Positions 41,038 through 51,099 of a stretch of 64,000 nucleotides of DNA are shown one piece after another (within the stretch, counting starts at the first letter, position 1; every line of letters begins with the position of its first letter). The translations under genes were made by a program, and so were the position numbers. The notes below the pieces were generated by a model. That model saw only the letters and a program-made list of their open reading frames with translations. It searched no databases and was not told the origin of the DNA. This DNA is from CAZAAW01 sp964483325 (lineage in GTDB: Bacteria; Pseudomonadota; Alphaproteobacteria; Rhizobiales; Kaistiaceae). Where the stretch lies: positions 54,628 to 118,627 of the forward strand of contig CAZAAW010000008.1 of assembly GCA_964483325.1 (NCBI GenBank). The letters run 5' to 3'.

Positions 41038-41895
41038 TCATATGGCCGGCAGGCCCGGGATGTCCCGGCTATCCACAGCGGGCGGCGCGAATGCGGCCAG
41101 CGCCTCGCGGAAGAACGCATCGGCGGCGCGCAGGCGCCGGCCGTCGTCGGGCGGCGCCTTCCTGTCGAGAGTGCCGTCGAGCTCGGCGGCGATGATCGCC
41201 TGCATCAGCGGCGGTATCGGTCCGGTGCCGAGTTCGCGCGTCTCGGCCTTGCGGGCAACGAGGCCGTCGATCTCGGCCATCAGCCCGGGCGACAGGTCTG
41301 CCTCTGCGCACAGCGTCTGGAAGTGCATCGGCGCGATCGTCTCGGAGGGATGGAGGCGCATCCAGCGCAGCGCGATCGCCGGGCGCAGCACGTAGAACAG
41401 CTTCTTCAGCGGCACGGCATCGCGCAGGTTCGGCAGCCTGTCGCGGAGCTGGCGGCCGAAATGATAGTAGTGGCGCATGATGGCCGGGCGGTCGGCAATC
41501 GCCTCCGCCAGGTCGAGGAAGCGCTTTCGGAAGTCCGCGTCGCCGCGATAGACGATCGGTGAGGTCAGCCACTCGATCAGCACCGCATTGCCGTTGAGCA
41601 GCAACCGCAGCGCCTTGGCGATGTCCCAGCCGCTGACGTCGAGGAAGGCCGGCGGCGTCTCGATGACGTCGCGCTTCGGCAGCAGAGTCAGGTAGTCCGC
41701 CGTCGGGCGGATGAAGATGAAGCGGCAGTCGTAGTCGCTGTCCGGCGACGGAAACCCCCAGGCCCGGCTGCCGCTCTCGACAGCGAGGCCGATGGCGATG
41801 TTCTCCTTGCGGACGAGATCGTCGAGGCAGGCGTCGATGGCGGCGACGGCCGCCGGGTCGAGGCCGGGCGGGATATGGCGCATGTGGATCAGCAT
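41038..41895 (-). CDS. Nucleotidyltransferase domain protein (YcgL/COG3541-like)
   Basis: The 285-residue protein belongs to the DNA polymerase beta superfamily. The core GSRAWGFPSPDSDYDCRFIF contains the GS motif and the DxD metal pair. The rest is mainly helical and matches the poorly characterised YcgL-type predicted nucleotidyltransferases, which are found widely in bacteria and phages. It ends 39 nt before dnaG starts. The ATG at 41895 (MLIHMRHIP) or the one at 41883 could be the start; neither has a clear ribosome binding site. The substrate is unknown. Confidence 0.8.
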   Translation of the reverse strand: MLIHMRHIPPGLDPAAVAAIDACLDDLVRKENIAIGLAVESGSRAWGFPSPDSDYDCRFIFIRPTADYLTLLPKRDVIETPPAFLDVSGWDIAKALRLLLNGNAVLIEWLTSPIVYRGDADFRKRFLDLAEAIADRPAIMRHYYHFGRQLRDRLPNLRDAVPLKKLFYVLRPAIALRWMRLHPSETIAPMHFQTLCAEADLSPGLMAEIDGLVARKAETRELGTGPIPPLMQAIIAAELDGTLDRKAPPDDGRRLRAADAFFREALAAFAPPAVDSRDIPGLPAI

Positions 41896-41957
41896 AGGGA
41901 GACGGGACCGAACGCCTTTCGTAGCGCGCCGGCCGCCCGTCTGCCAGCAGCGGGGAC

Positions 41958-43151
41958 CTATTGCGGCGCTGTCGCCTGCCGCAGCAGGAACTGGACGATG
42001 CCCCGATAGGGCGTCGCGAGCCTTGTGTCGTCGAGCGCGGCGCCGTTGTTCCATGTTGCGACGATGCAATAGGGTGTGCCGGCCTTGTCGACGAGGCGCG
42101 TGGAATAGTTGAGGACGCCCGGCTCCGACCCGCCCTTGAAGGCGATGTCGCTCCAGTCGGGGCGGCCGGCGAGGCCTGGATTGATGGCAAGGGCCGGATG
42201 GCCGGCAGTCTCCGACAGAAGGCCGCAGAGCTCCTTCGCCGTCAGGAACCACTCGACCTCGGACGTCACTTCCGGGCGCAGCTGCCGCGGCAGCGGCAGG
42301 GCGTCGATCTTCGGCAGCAGGGCGCGGCGGGCCTCGCCCCCTGCGGCCAGATAGTCGCGGAAGAGCGCCGCGCCGTCCGGCCCCTTCAGCCGGAAGAACT
42401 CGGCCGTCGTGAGGAACGGCACATTGCGTGGGCTGTTCGCCTCGATGCGCTCGCGGCCGAGGATGCCGATGAGCGCATCCGTTGCGGTGTTGTCGCTGAT
42501 CGAGATCATCAGGTTGGCGAGCGTGCCGATGGTCAGCGGCGTCGCGTCCGGCCAGTTCTGCAGGATGCCAGTCGGCAGCGAGCGCCATTGCTCCTCCAGC
42601 GTCACCACAGTGTCGAGGCCAAGCCGGCCTTCGGTCACCGCCTGGTTGAGCGTCTTGAGGATGGCGAGCTTGGCCGCCGAGCCGACCGCCAGCGGCGTGT
42701 CGGCCTCGTGCTCGGCCAGCACGTCGTCGCCGCGCATGACCAAGAGCGCCGTGCGGCCGGGAAGGGCGGCGATGGCGTCGCGCAGTTCCTCGAGCGAATC
42801 CGCCCTGGCGGTCGCAGCGCCGAAGAACAGCGCTTCGATCCGCCCGTCGGCGGCGAGGCCGATCACCGTCGGAACGTCGCCGCGCTCATAGTGAAGGACG
42901 AAATTGCGGCCGTCGCCCTCCATTCCCTGAAAGGCGCCGAGATCGGCCGCCATCTTCCCGACGATGCGATCGATCTCCGCTGTCGGCACCTCCGCCAGGA
43001 AGGCGTCGGTGAACCAGGCCGGATCGGCCTGTTCGGCGCGGACGAGGCGGTCGAGGGCCGCTTCGGGCGTCATCGGCTGAGCGAGTGCCGGACCGGCAGC
43101 GATCACCAGCAGGACGGCGACGAGGAAGGCGAAGGGCCTGGGACGGCGCAT
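41958..43151 (-). CDS. Secreted serine hydrolase of the class A beta-lactamase fold
   Basis: The 397-residue exported protein has a signal peptide (residues 1-24, ending ALAQ), an N-terminal domain of about 120 residues, and a beta-lactamase-like domain. The three active-site elements are present: SAAK (Ser-x-x-Lys), SDN in ISDNTATD, and a KGG segment (FKGGSEPGV) in place of KTG. The family includes penicillin-binding and esterase-type hydrolases. The N-terminal DUF3887-like part suggests a cell-wall or small-molecule role rather than antibiotic resistance. I cannot infer resistance. It lies between carA and the nucleotidyltransferase. Confidence 0.82.
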   Translation of the reverse strand: MRRPRPFAFLVAVLLVIAAGPALAQPMTPEAALDRLVRAEQADPAWFTDAFLAEVPTAEIDRIVGKMAADLGAFQGMEGDGRNFVLHYERGDVPTVIGLAADGRIEALFFGAATARADSLEELRDAIAALPGRTALLVMRGDDVLAEHEADTPLAVGSAAKLAILKTLNQAVTEGRLGLDTVVTLEEQWRSLPTGILQNWPDATPLTIGTLANLMISISDNTATDALIGILGRERIEANSPRNVPFLTTAEFFRLKGPDGAALFRDYLAAGGEARRALLPKIDALPLPRQLRPEVTSEVEWFLTAKELCGLLSETAGHPALAINPGLAGRPDWSDIAFKGGSEPGVLNYSTRLVDKAGTPYCIVATWNNGAALDDTRLATPYRGIVQFLLRQATAPQ

Positions 43152-43209
43152 GGCAGTCTCCCTTTGCCCCCCGCAGCCAAAAGTCTGAAACGCCGCCGGC
43201 GTTCCCGCG

Positions 43210-44409
43210 TCAGTGCTTCTCCATCATCTCGATGAAGCGGCCGAACAGGTAGCGGCTGTCGCGCGGGCCGGGCGACGCCTCGGGATGATACTGCACCGAG
43301 AAGACCGGGCGATCGAGGACCCGCAGCCCGCAATTGGAGCCATCGAACAGCGAGATATGCGTCTGCTCGACATTGCCGGGCAGGCTCTCCGGGTCGACGG
43401 CGAAGCCGTGGTTCATCGAGGTAATCTCGACCTTGCCGGTGGTGAGATCCTTGACCGGGTGATTGGCGCCATGGTGGCCCTGCTTCATCTTGCGGGTATT
43501 GCCGCCGAGGGCGAGGCCGAGAAGCTGGTGGCCGAGGCAGATGCCGAAGATCGGCACGCCGGCGTCCATGACCTGGCGGATCGCCGGCACGGCATATTCG
43601 GCGGTGGCGGCCGGATCGCCCGGCCCGTTGGACAGGAAGACGCCGTCCGGCTTGCGGGAGAGGATGTCCTCGCCGGTGGCGGTGGCCGGCAGCACCGTCA
43701 CCCGGCAGCCGGCCTCGGCGAGCCGCCGCAGGATGTTGCGCTTGGTGCCGTAGTCGACGGCGACGACGTGGAAGCGCGGCGCAGACTGATGGCCGTAGCC
43801 TTCGCCCCATTGCCAGGTGGTCTCGTCCCAGCCGTAGCTCTGCGCCGTCGTCACCTCGCGGGCGAGATCCATGCCTTCGAGGCCGGGCCAGGCCGCCGCT
43901 TCGGCCTTCAGCGCCGCAAGGTCGAAGGTGCCGTCCGGGGAATGGGCGATGACCGCATTGGGCATGCCATGCTGGCGGATGAGGCTTGTCAGGGCGCGGG
44001 TATCGACGCCGGCAATGCCGACGATGCCGCGCCGCCGCAGCCAGTCGTCGAGATCGCCGGCGGCGCGGTAATTGGAGGGATCGGTGATCGGTGCCTTGAG
44101 GACGCAGCCGCGCACGCCGGAGGCGGCTGCCATGTTCACCGTCTCGATGTCCTCGTCATTGGTGCCGACATTGCCGATATGCGGGAAGGTGAAGGTGACG
44201 ATCTGCCCGGCATAGGACGGATCGGTGAGGATTTCCTCGTAACCGGTCATCGCCGTGTTGAAGCACACCTCGCCGACCGATGATCCGGTCGCGCCGATGC
44301 CGGTGCCGTGGATGACTGTCCCGTCCGCCAGCACCAGGACGGCCGTCGGTCGCGCCTCCGCCCATGGATCGTTCCTTGGGTCGGAGTGCGGCACGTCGTT
44401 CTTCGTCAT
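43210..44409 (-). CDS. carA: Carbamoyl-phosphate synthase small subunit
   Basis: The 399-residue glutamine amidotransferase subunit supplies ammonia to CarB. The N-terminal CarA domain is visible (TAVLVLADGTVIHGTGIGAT, TGYEEILTDPSYAGQIVTFT), and the class I glutaminase domain carries the catalytic cysteine in FGICLGHQLLGLA and His-Glu in YHPEASPGP. The ATG at 44409 (MTKNDVPHSD) is chosen over an upstream in-frame start because that extension has no homology. It is on the same strand as carB but about 35 kb away, so the two are separate transcription units. Confidence 0.97.
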   Translation of the reverse strand: MTKNDVPHSDPRNDPWAEARPTAVLVLADGTVIHGTGIGATGSSVGEVCFNTAMTGYEEILTDPSYAGQIVTFTFPHIGNVGTNDEDIETVNMAAASGVRGCVLKAPITDPSNYRAAGDLDDWLRRRGIVGIAGVDTRALTSLIRQHGMPNAVIAHSPDGTFDLAALKAEAAAWPGLEGMDLAREVTTAQSYGWDETTWQWGEGYGHQSAPRFHVVAVDYGTKRNILRRLAEAGCRVTVLPATATGEDILSRKPDGVFLSNGPGDPAATAEYAVPAIRQVMDAGVPIFGICLGHQLLGLALGGNTRKMKQGHHGANHPVKDLTTGKVEITSMNHGFAVDPESLPGNVEQTHISLFDGSNCGLRVLDRPVFSVQYHPEASPGPRDSRYLFGRFIEMMEKH

Positions 44410-44489
44410 GGTGGACCTGCGGGTTGGGAGCGGCGCGAACATGGTGCCGCCGGCCCGGCGCGTCAACACCGCGCCGGGTATGGGAGCGG

Positions 44490-45407
44490 CTAGATGTTGC
44501 CCGAGAAGGTGTCGCAGGCGTTGACGTCGCCGGATTGGAAGCCGCGCTTGAACCAGCTGGAGCGCTGCTGCGAGCTGCCATGCGTGAAGCTGTCGGGCAC
44601 GACATAGCCCTGCGACTGGCGCTGCAGCATGTCGTCGCCGATCTGCGTGGCGGCGTTCAGCGCCTCATCGATGTCGCCCTGCTCCATCCAGCCCTGCGAC
44701 CGCTGCTCGGTGCGGTTGGCCCAGACGCCGGCATAGCAGTCGGCCTGCAGCTCGATGCGCACCGACAGCTCGTTGGAGCGCGCCTGGCTGGAGCGCGCGC
44801 GCTCGGCGTTGACCTGCGACAGGGTGCCCATGAGGTTCTGGACATGATGGCCGACCTCATGCGCCAGGACGTAGGCCTGGGCGAAGTCGCCGGGTGAGGC
44901 GAAGCGCTGGCGCAGCTCATCGTAGAAGGCGAGGTCGATGTACACCTTCTGGTCCGACGGGCAGTAGAACGGGCCGGTGGCGGCGCTGGCGAAGCCGCAG
45001 GCCGACGATGTCGATCCGGTGAAGAGCACCAGCGTCGGCGGTGTGTAGCGTTCGCCATGCTCCTGGAAGACCCGCGTCCAGGTGTCTTCGGTATCGGCGA
45101 GCACTGTGGCGACGAACTGCCGGCCCTCGTCATTGGCGGCCGGCGTTGACGACTGGGTCTGCGTGGTCCGGCTGCCAGCCGGCACGTCGCCGCCGCTGCC
45201 GAGCAGCGCCAGCGGGTTGATGCCGAGGAACCAGCAGATGCCGAGGATGACCAGGATGCCGATGATCCCGCCGCCGCCGGCGCGGGTGACGCCGCCGCCC
45301 ATCGGGATGCGCGTGCGCGTGAAGCCGCCATCGAACCCGCCGCCACCGCCACCGGCGCCGCGGCGATCCTCGATATTGCTGCTCTGCCTGCGTCCCTGCC
45401 AGCGCAT
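44490..45407 (-). CDS. Neutral zinc metallopeptidase (YpfJ family)
   Basis: The 305-residue protein has one membrane segment near residue 60 (IIGILVILGICWFLGINPLA) after a glycine-rich cytoplasmic stretch (GAGGGGGGFDGG), and a C-terminal peptidase domain. The zinc-binding motif HEVGHH (in YVLAHEVGHHVQNLMG) and the downstream region ELQADCYAGVWANRTEQ match the neutral zinc metallopeptidase family. The protein is probably anchored in the inner membrane with the peptidase outside. The ATG at 45407 (MRWQGRRQSSN) is the usual start. The substrate is unknown. Confidence 0.9.
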   Translation of the reverse strand: MRWQGRRQSSNIEDRRGAGGGGGGFDGGFTRTRIPMGGGVTRAGGGGIIGILVILGICWFLGINPLALLGSGGDVPAGSRTTQTQSSTPAANDEGRQFVATVLADTEDTWTRVFQEHGERYTPPTLVLFTGSTSSACGFASAATGPFYCPSDQKVYIDLAFYDELRQRFASPGDFAQAYVLAHEVGHHVQNLMGTLSQVNAERARSSQARSNELSVRIELQADCYAGVWANRTEQRSQGWMEQGDIDEALNAATQIGDDMLQRQSQGYVVPDSFTHGSSQQRSSWFKRGFQSGDVNACDTFSGNI

Positions 45408-45533
45408 GTCTTTCCACCTCCCGGCCACGACCCTGCCGCGTCCGCCTATTGTGCACAATCCCGCCCCGGAAGTCGCGGGGCACGGTCAAGGTTCCGGCCG
45501 CTTGTCGGGCTGCCATCGCGTCGCGAGAAGCCG

Positions 45534-45932
45534 TCAGGCGCTCATCGTGCCGATCCACCATGTGTGCCCCGAGGCGGTGGTGAAGCCGGCATTGCGCTCG
45601 CCATAGGGCTTGTCCTCGGGCGCCGCGACGGCCTTGGCGCCGGCAGCGATGGCGCGCTCATATGCGGCGTCGACATCCGGCACGTAGACATAGACCGCGC
45701 CGCCTTCGCGCGGCGGCGGCTCGGCGAAGGCCTCGACGATCACGATGCCGTCGCCGATCCTCAGTTCGACATGCGCGCCGCCGGCAGGGTAGGGGTGGCG
45801 ATCCTCCTCCGTGGCGCCGAAGACACGCTTCAGGAATGCCACGAGATCTTCGGTCGCGTGCAGGTAGGGCCGCACGGTGGCGCCGCCGCCGCGAACATGC
45901 GGATGAGCCGATGGTGTCTCGTTTTCGATCAT
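45534..45932 (-). CDS. VOC/glyoxalase superfamily protein
   Basis: The 132-residue protein has the PhnB-like VOC pattern: a start with VRPYLHATEDLVAFLKRVFG, a middle AHVELRIGDGIVIVEAFAE and the end DVDAAYERAIAAGAKAV, with ASGHTWWIGT. VOC proteins bind a metal and act as lyases, dioxygenases or resistance proteins; the substrate is unknown. The start is the ATG at 45932. A two-copy 21-bp tandem repeat lies just upstream (45944-45985). It is a single gene with no obvious partner. Confidence 0.82.
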   Translation of the reverse strand: MIENETPSAHPHVRGGGATVRPYLHATEDLVAFLKRVFGATEEDRHPYPAGGAHVELRIGDGIVIVEAFAEPPPREGGAVYVYVPDVDAAYERAIAAGAKAVAAPEDKPYGERNAGFTTASGHTWWIGTMSA

Positions 45933-45943
45933 TGAGTGGATCT

Positions 45944-45985
45944 CCTTGCGCCGGTGCGCCGACTTCTTGCGCCGATGCGCCGACC
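45944..45985. repeat. Two-copy 21-bp tandem repeat
   Basis: Two adjacent 21-bp units, CCTTGCGCCGGTGCGCCGAC and TCTTGCGCCGATGCGCCGAC (plus one base each), differ at two or three positions. They lie in the leader of the VOC gene, between it and the divergent ettA gene. Confidence 0.6.
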
Positions 45986-46123
45986 TGGGGACGGGCGGCC
46001 ACATTGCGCGGCGCGGCGCCTTCACCTAGATAGGGCGCACAATCATTCAATCGGCGGCGCAGTTCGGCGGCCCTGGTCGGGCCGAGGCGATGCGCACGCC
46101 CAGTAGGGAACAGGTGGCACGCG

Positions 46124-47776
<1,653 letters not shown>

Positions 47777-47785
47777 GGTCTCTGA

Positions 47786-48559
47786 ATGGCGGATTGGTCG
47801 GCAGGGCAGTACCTGAAGTTCGAATCGGAACGGACGCGCCCTGCGGACGATCTCATCCGCCGTATTCCGCTCGACGCGCCGCGGCGCGTCGTCGACATCG
47901 GCTGCGGGCCGGGCAACTCGACCGAGCTGCTGGTCCGCCGCTTTCCGGACGCGCTGGTGAGCGGCATCGACAGTTCGCCGGCGATGCTGGAGGCGGCGCG
48001 CCGCCGCCTTCCCGGCCTTCGCTTCGAGCTCGCCGATGCCGGCACCTGGCGGCCTCAGGAGCCGGTCGACCTTCTCTTCTCCAACGCCGTCTTCCAGTGG
48101 ATACCGGATCATCTCGAGGTGCTTGCCGGGCTCTTCGCCGCGCTGCCGCCGGGCGGTGTTCTCGCGATCCAGATCCCCGACAACATGCGCGAGCCGAACC
48201 ATACCGCCATGCCGGCAGTCGCTATGGCGATGCCCTTCGCAGCCAGGCTCGATGCGGCCGAGACGGTGCGCGATCCGATCCCGCCGATAAGCGCCTATTA
48301 CGACCGGCTGGCGCCGCTGGCCTCCCATGTCGACGTGTGGAGCACGACCTACCAGCACGTCATGGCCGATGCGGCGGCCATCGTCGAATGGCTCAAGAGC
48401 ACGGGGCTGCGGCCCTATCTCGATCCCCTCGATGCCGGGGAACAGGAAACCTTCCTCGCCGCCTATCGCGCCCGCCTGGAAGAAGCCTATCCGCGCCGCA
48501 GCGACGGGCGCGTCCTGATGCCGTTCCCGCGTCTCTTCGTCGTCGCCGCCCGGCGCTGA
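47786..48559 (+). CDS. tam: Trans-aconitate 2-methyltransferase
   Basis: The 257-residue SAM-dependent methyltransferase has the class I motif VVDIGCGPGNSTELLVRRFP and the family-specific start MADWSAGQYLKFESERTRPA. Conserved later segments include FSNAVFQWIPDHLEVLAGLF and QIPDNMREPNHTAMP. Tam methylates trans-aconitate, a by-product that inhibits aconitase. It starts 9 nt after ettA, suggesting a shared transcript. Identification rests on the strong N-terminal match to the family. Confidence 0.9.
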   Translation: MADWSAGQYLKFESERTRPADDLIRRIPLDAPRRVVDIGCGPGNSTELLVRRFPDALVSGIDSSPAMLEAARRRLPGLRFELADAGTWRPQEPVDLLFSNAVFQWIPDHLEVLAGLFAALPPGGVLAIQIPDNMREPNHTAMPAVAMAMPFAARLDAAETVRDPIPPISAYYDRLAPLASHVDVWSTTYQHVMADAAAIVEWLKSTGLRPYLDPLDAGEQETFLAAYRARLEEAYPRRSDGRVLMPFPRLFVVAARR

Positions 48560-48560
48560 G

Positions 48561-49175
48561 ATGCCGCAAGCCGCCTCGCCGCCGCGGCCGCAGGTGATCC
48601 CGGCGCACCGACGGACGGCGCGGCTGGTCGCCACCCTCGCCACAACCCGGCCCGACGATTTCACCACCGCCGCCACGGACGGCCTGGCGCTCGATCTCGA
48701 CGGCATCGCCGGCGACCGGCATGTCGGCCACACGCGCGGCGCCGGACCGCGGGAGCACTGGTATGCGCGCGGGACGCCGATGCGCAACCGGCGGCAGCTC
48801 TCCGTCATCTCGGTGGAGGAGATGGAGACCGTGGCCGCGGCGATGGACCTGCCGCGCATCGCGCCGGAATGGATCGGCGCCAATCTGGTGCTGCAGGGCG
48901 TGCCGCTGCTGACATTCCTGCCGCCCGGCACGCGGCTGCACTTTCCCGGCGGCGCGGTGGTTCTCGTGGAGCACATGAACGAGCCGTGCCGGAAGGCGGG
49001 CAGGGGAATCGCCGCCCATTTCCCGGAGCGATCCGGTCTCGACCTCGCCTTCGCGAAGGCGGCCTTCCAGCGGCGCGGCGTGGTGGCGACGGTCGATTGC
49101 GCCGGACTGGTCCGTAGCGGGGAAACGGCGGAAATCCACGTGCCGGCGCAATGGATCTATCCGTCCGGCCCCTGA
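48561..49175 (+). CDS. MOSC domain protein
   Basis: The 204-residue protein has a MOSC (molybdenum cofactor sulfurase C-terminal) domain, seen in LDLDGIAGDRHVGHTRGAG, the central RRQLSVISVEEMETVAAA and the MNEPCRKAG segment with the conserved cysteine. MOSC proteins are thought to move sulfur or act on molybdenum cofactor and related N-hydroxylated substrates. The gene begins one base after the stop of tam. I cannot assign a specific reaction. Confidence 0.82.
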   Translation: MPQAASPPRPQVIPAHRRTARLVATLATTRPDDFTTAATDGLALDLDGIAGDRHVGHTRGAGPREHWYARGTPMRNRRQLSVISVEEMETVAAAMDLPRIAPEWIGANLVLQGVPLLTFLPPGTRLHFPGGAVVLVEHMNEPCRKAGRGIAAHFPERSGLDLAFAKAAFQRRGVVATVDCAGLVRSGETAEIHVPAQWIYPSGP

Positions 49176-49257
49176 CCGCCGCACAACCATTGCGGGAAAA
49201 TCTCGAGGCTTCGCGATTTTGCCGGAATGTTGTTAGATATTTCTTCACGCGGCGGTG

Positions 49258-50046
49258 ATGATGGGCCAATCGCCACCGCCGAAGGGGCACTCCGCGGCAA
49301 TGACTCTAAACGGCGGCAAGGACGACGATCTCTTCCAACTGATCGACGAGATCAGCAAGGCGGAGAAGCTCGAAGACGGGCATCACATGCTCCGCGAGGC
49401 CCTCAGCAATTTCGGTCTCGATCATGTGGCCTATGCCGCCGTGAACCTGCCGGGACCGGACGGGCCGCGGTCACTGACGTCCGTCGCCTATTCGCCGGAA
49501 TGGCAGAAGCACTACATCCAGAAGGGCTATGTCGACATCGACCCCGTCGTTCAGGCGGGCATGGGCGGCATTCTCCCGGTCGACTGGGCGTCGCTCGACC
49601 GCTCCAATCCGACGATCCGGCGCTTCTTCGGCGAAGCGCAGGAATTCAAGGTCGGGCGCCAGGGCCTGTCGTTCCCGATTCGCGGCCGCCACCACGAATT
49701 CGCGATGTTCACCGTCACGTCGAGCGTCGCCGACGGCGAGTGGGACCGCGTCAAGCGCAACTACATGCGCGACTTCATGCTGCTCGCCTACCACTTCCAC
49801 GCCTGGGCGCTGCAGGCCGAGCATGTCGAGATGAGCGACTATAACGGCAAGCTGTCGTTCCGCGAGATCGAGTGCCTGCGCTGGCGCGCCGTCGGCAAGT
49901 CCGACTGGGAAACCGGCCAGATCATGGGCATCAGCGAGCGGACCGTGAAGTTCCATCTGGAAAACGCCCGCGCCAAGCTCGACGCGATGAATACCACGCA
50001 TGCGGTATCCAAGGCGCTCAGCCTGCACCTCATTACGCTGGTTTGA
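49258..50046 (+). CDS. LuxR-family quorum-sensing regulator
   Basis: The 262-residue regulator has an N-terminal autoinducer-binding domain (residues about 20-175). Conserved acyl-homoserine-lactone contacts are visible: the Trp-Tyr-Asp/Pro pattern in PEWQKHYIQKGYVDIDPVVQ, PVDW, and GLSFPIRGRHHEF. The C-terminal LuxR helix-turn-helix lies at about residues 200-255 (SFREIECLRWRAVGKSDWET, MGISERTVKFHLENARAKL). The luxI gene follows 189 nt later with a lux box in between, so this is the cognate receptor. Starts at 49255 (GTG), 49258, 49261 and 49300 are possible; the last has a better purine-rich site upstream. Confidence 0.9.
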   Translation: MMGQSPPPKGHSAAMTLNGGKDDDLFQLIDEISKAEKLEDGHHMLREALSNFGLDHVAYAAVNLPGPDGPRSLTSVAYSPEWQKHYIQKGYVDIDPVVQAGMGGILPVDWASLDRSNPTIRRFFGEAQEFKVGRQGLSFPIRGRHHEFAMFTVTSSVADGEWDRVKRNYMRDFMLLAYHFHAWALQAEHVEMSDYNGKLSFREIECLRWRAVGKSDWETGQIMGISERTVKFHLENARAKLDAMNTTHAVSKALSLHLITLV

Positions 50047-50147
50047 TAACGCCGCTCTGATCGGCCGCCGACTACCCATCGCATTTTGTGCGAATGAGTA
50101 TAGTCGCATTCATTTCATAGTTTCCCTTGCGCATGCTAGTATTTTCC

Positions 50148-50169
50148 AACCTGAACTTTAGGACAGGTT
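50148..50169 (+). promoter_or_regulatory. lux box upstream of luxI
   Basis: AACCTG and CAGGTT form a perfect inverted repeat around 10 bases, which is exactly the spacing of LuxR-type boxes (ACCTG-N10-CAGGT). It lies in the luxR-luxI gap. A -10-like TAGAAT at 50189-50194 places the transcription start near 50201, so the box is centred at about -42.5, the position used by LuxR to recruit RNA polymerase. Confidence 0.85.
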
Positions 50170-50235
50170 GTATGAAAACTGCGCGCAATAGAATCTGTCT
50201 TTAAAAGCGCGCTCTTTAACTGAAAGAGGCGAAAA

Positions 50236-50880
50236 ATGATCCGACTCGTTCATGGCCACGAACGCTCGGCTTTTCCCTGTGAAATCGATGCCATGCATCA
50301 GATCCGGCGAAAAGTGTTCCACGAGAGGATGGGTTGGGACGTTCCGATTATCCGGCATTGGGAGATCGACGGGTTCGATGTTCTCGATCCGCTCTACCTG
50401 CTGTCGATGAATTCGGCCGGCCGTCTCGTCGGCAGCCTGCGGCTGCTGCCGACGACTGGATTCAACATGCTCAATGACGTGTTTTCCGAACTCCTGCCCG
50501 GCGGCGAGCGGGTGGAAAGCCCGCTCATCTGGGAGTCCAGCCGCTTCGCTGTCGATCACGAGGCGGACGTGCCGATCGGCCCGAAGGGCATCAGCCGCGC
50601 CACGGCGGAGCTGGGATTGGGGATGAACGAGATCGGCCGCCGCTTCGGCCTGTCGCATATCGTGACGGTCTACGACGGCTTGATGCACCGGGTCCTGCGG
50701 CGGGCGGGCTGCGCGGGGGAGCCGCTTGGCGAGCCGAAGCGGATCGGCTCGGTCATGACCTATGCCGTGTTCTTCGAGATCGGCGATGCGACGGAGAATG
50801 CCCTGCGGGAAGCCAGCGGCATCACCGGCGACGTGCTCGAAGATGCGGAAATGTACAAGCGTCAGCTCCGCGTCGCCTGA
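50236..50880 (+). CDS. Acyl-homoserine-lactone synthase
   Basis: The 214-residue LuxI-family enzyme makes an N-acyl-homoserine lactone from SAM and an acyl carrier. The invariant residues are visible in IRRKVFHERMGWDV (Arg, Phe, Trp), EIDGFDVLD (two acidic residues), SLRLLPTTGF (Arg) and WESSRFAV (Glu and Arg). The start at 50236 has AGAGG at a spacing of 7 nt. A lux box and a -10 hexamer precede the gene, indicating autoinduction by the adjacent LuxR protein. The acyl chain cannot be told from sequence. Confidence 0.93.
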   Translation: MIRLVHGHERSAFPCEIDAMHQIRRKVFHERMGWDVPIIRHWEIDGFDVLDPLYLLSMNSAGRLVGSLRLLPTTGFNMLNDVFSELLPGGERVESPLIWESSRFAVDHEADVPIGPKGISRATAELGLGMNEIGRRFGLSHIVTVYDGLMHRVLRRAGCAGEPLGEPKRIGSVMTYAVFFEIGDATENALREASGITGDVLEDAEMYKRQLRVA

Positions 50881-51029
50881 GGCCCGCGGAGCCTCGAGAC
50901 TGCGGCGGGCCTGTTCGGGTCACCGCAACGAACCCTGGCGGCAGGAGGCCGCAGACGAGGCCACGGTCGCAGACCCGGGTCCCCTCCCGGATGTCGCGCC
51001 GACTGCCGGCCTCCTCCGCCAGGCCCCAG

Positions 51030-51065
51030 CATGGCAGCCCCGACCGCCGGTCGGCGGCTGCCATG
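51030..51065. terminator. Long hairpin between luxI and the pentapeptide gene
   Basis: The arms CATGGCAGCC and GGCTGCCATG pair perfectly, with an inner CCGACC/GGTCGG stem. This is a 36-bp near-continuous hairpin between two convergent genes. There is no T-tract, so it is only a probable terminator. Confidence 0.45.
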
Positions 51066-51099
51066 TCTGTCTGGGGCCGCACCGCCGTGAAGGCGCCGG

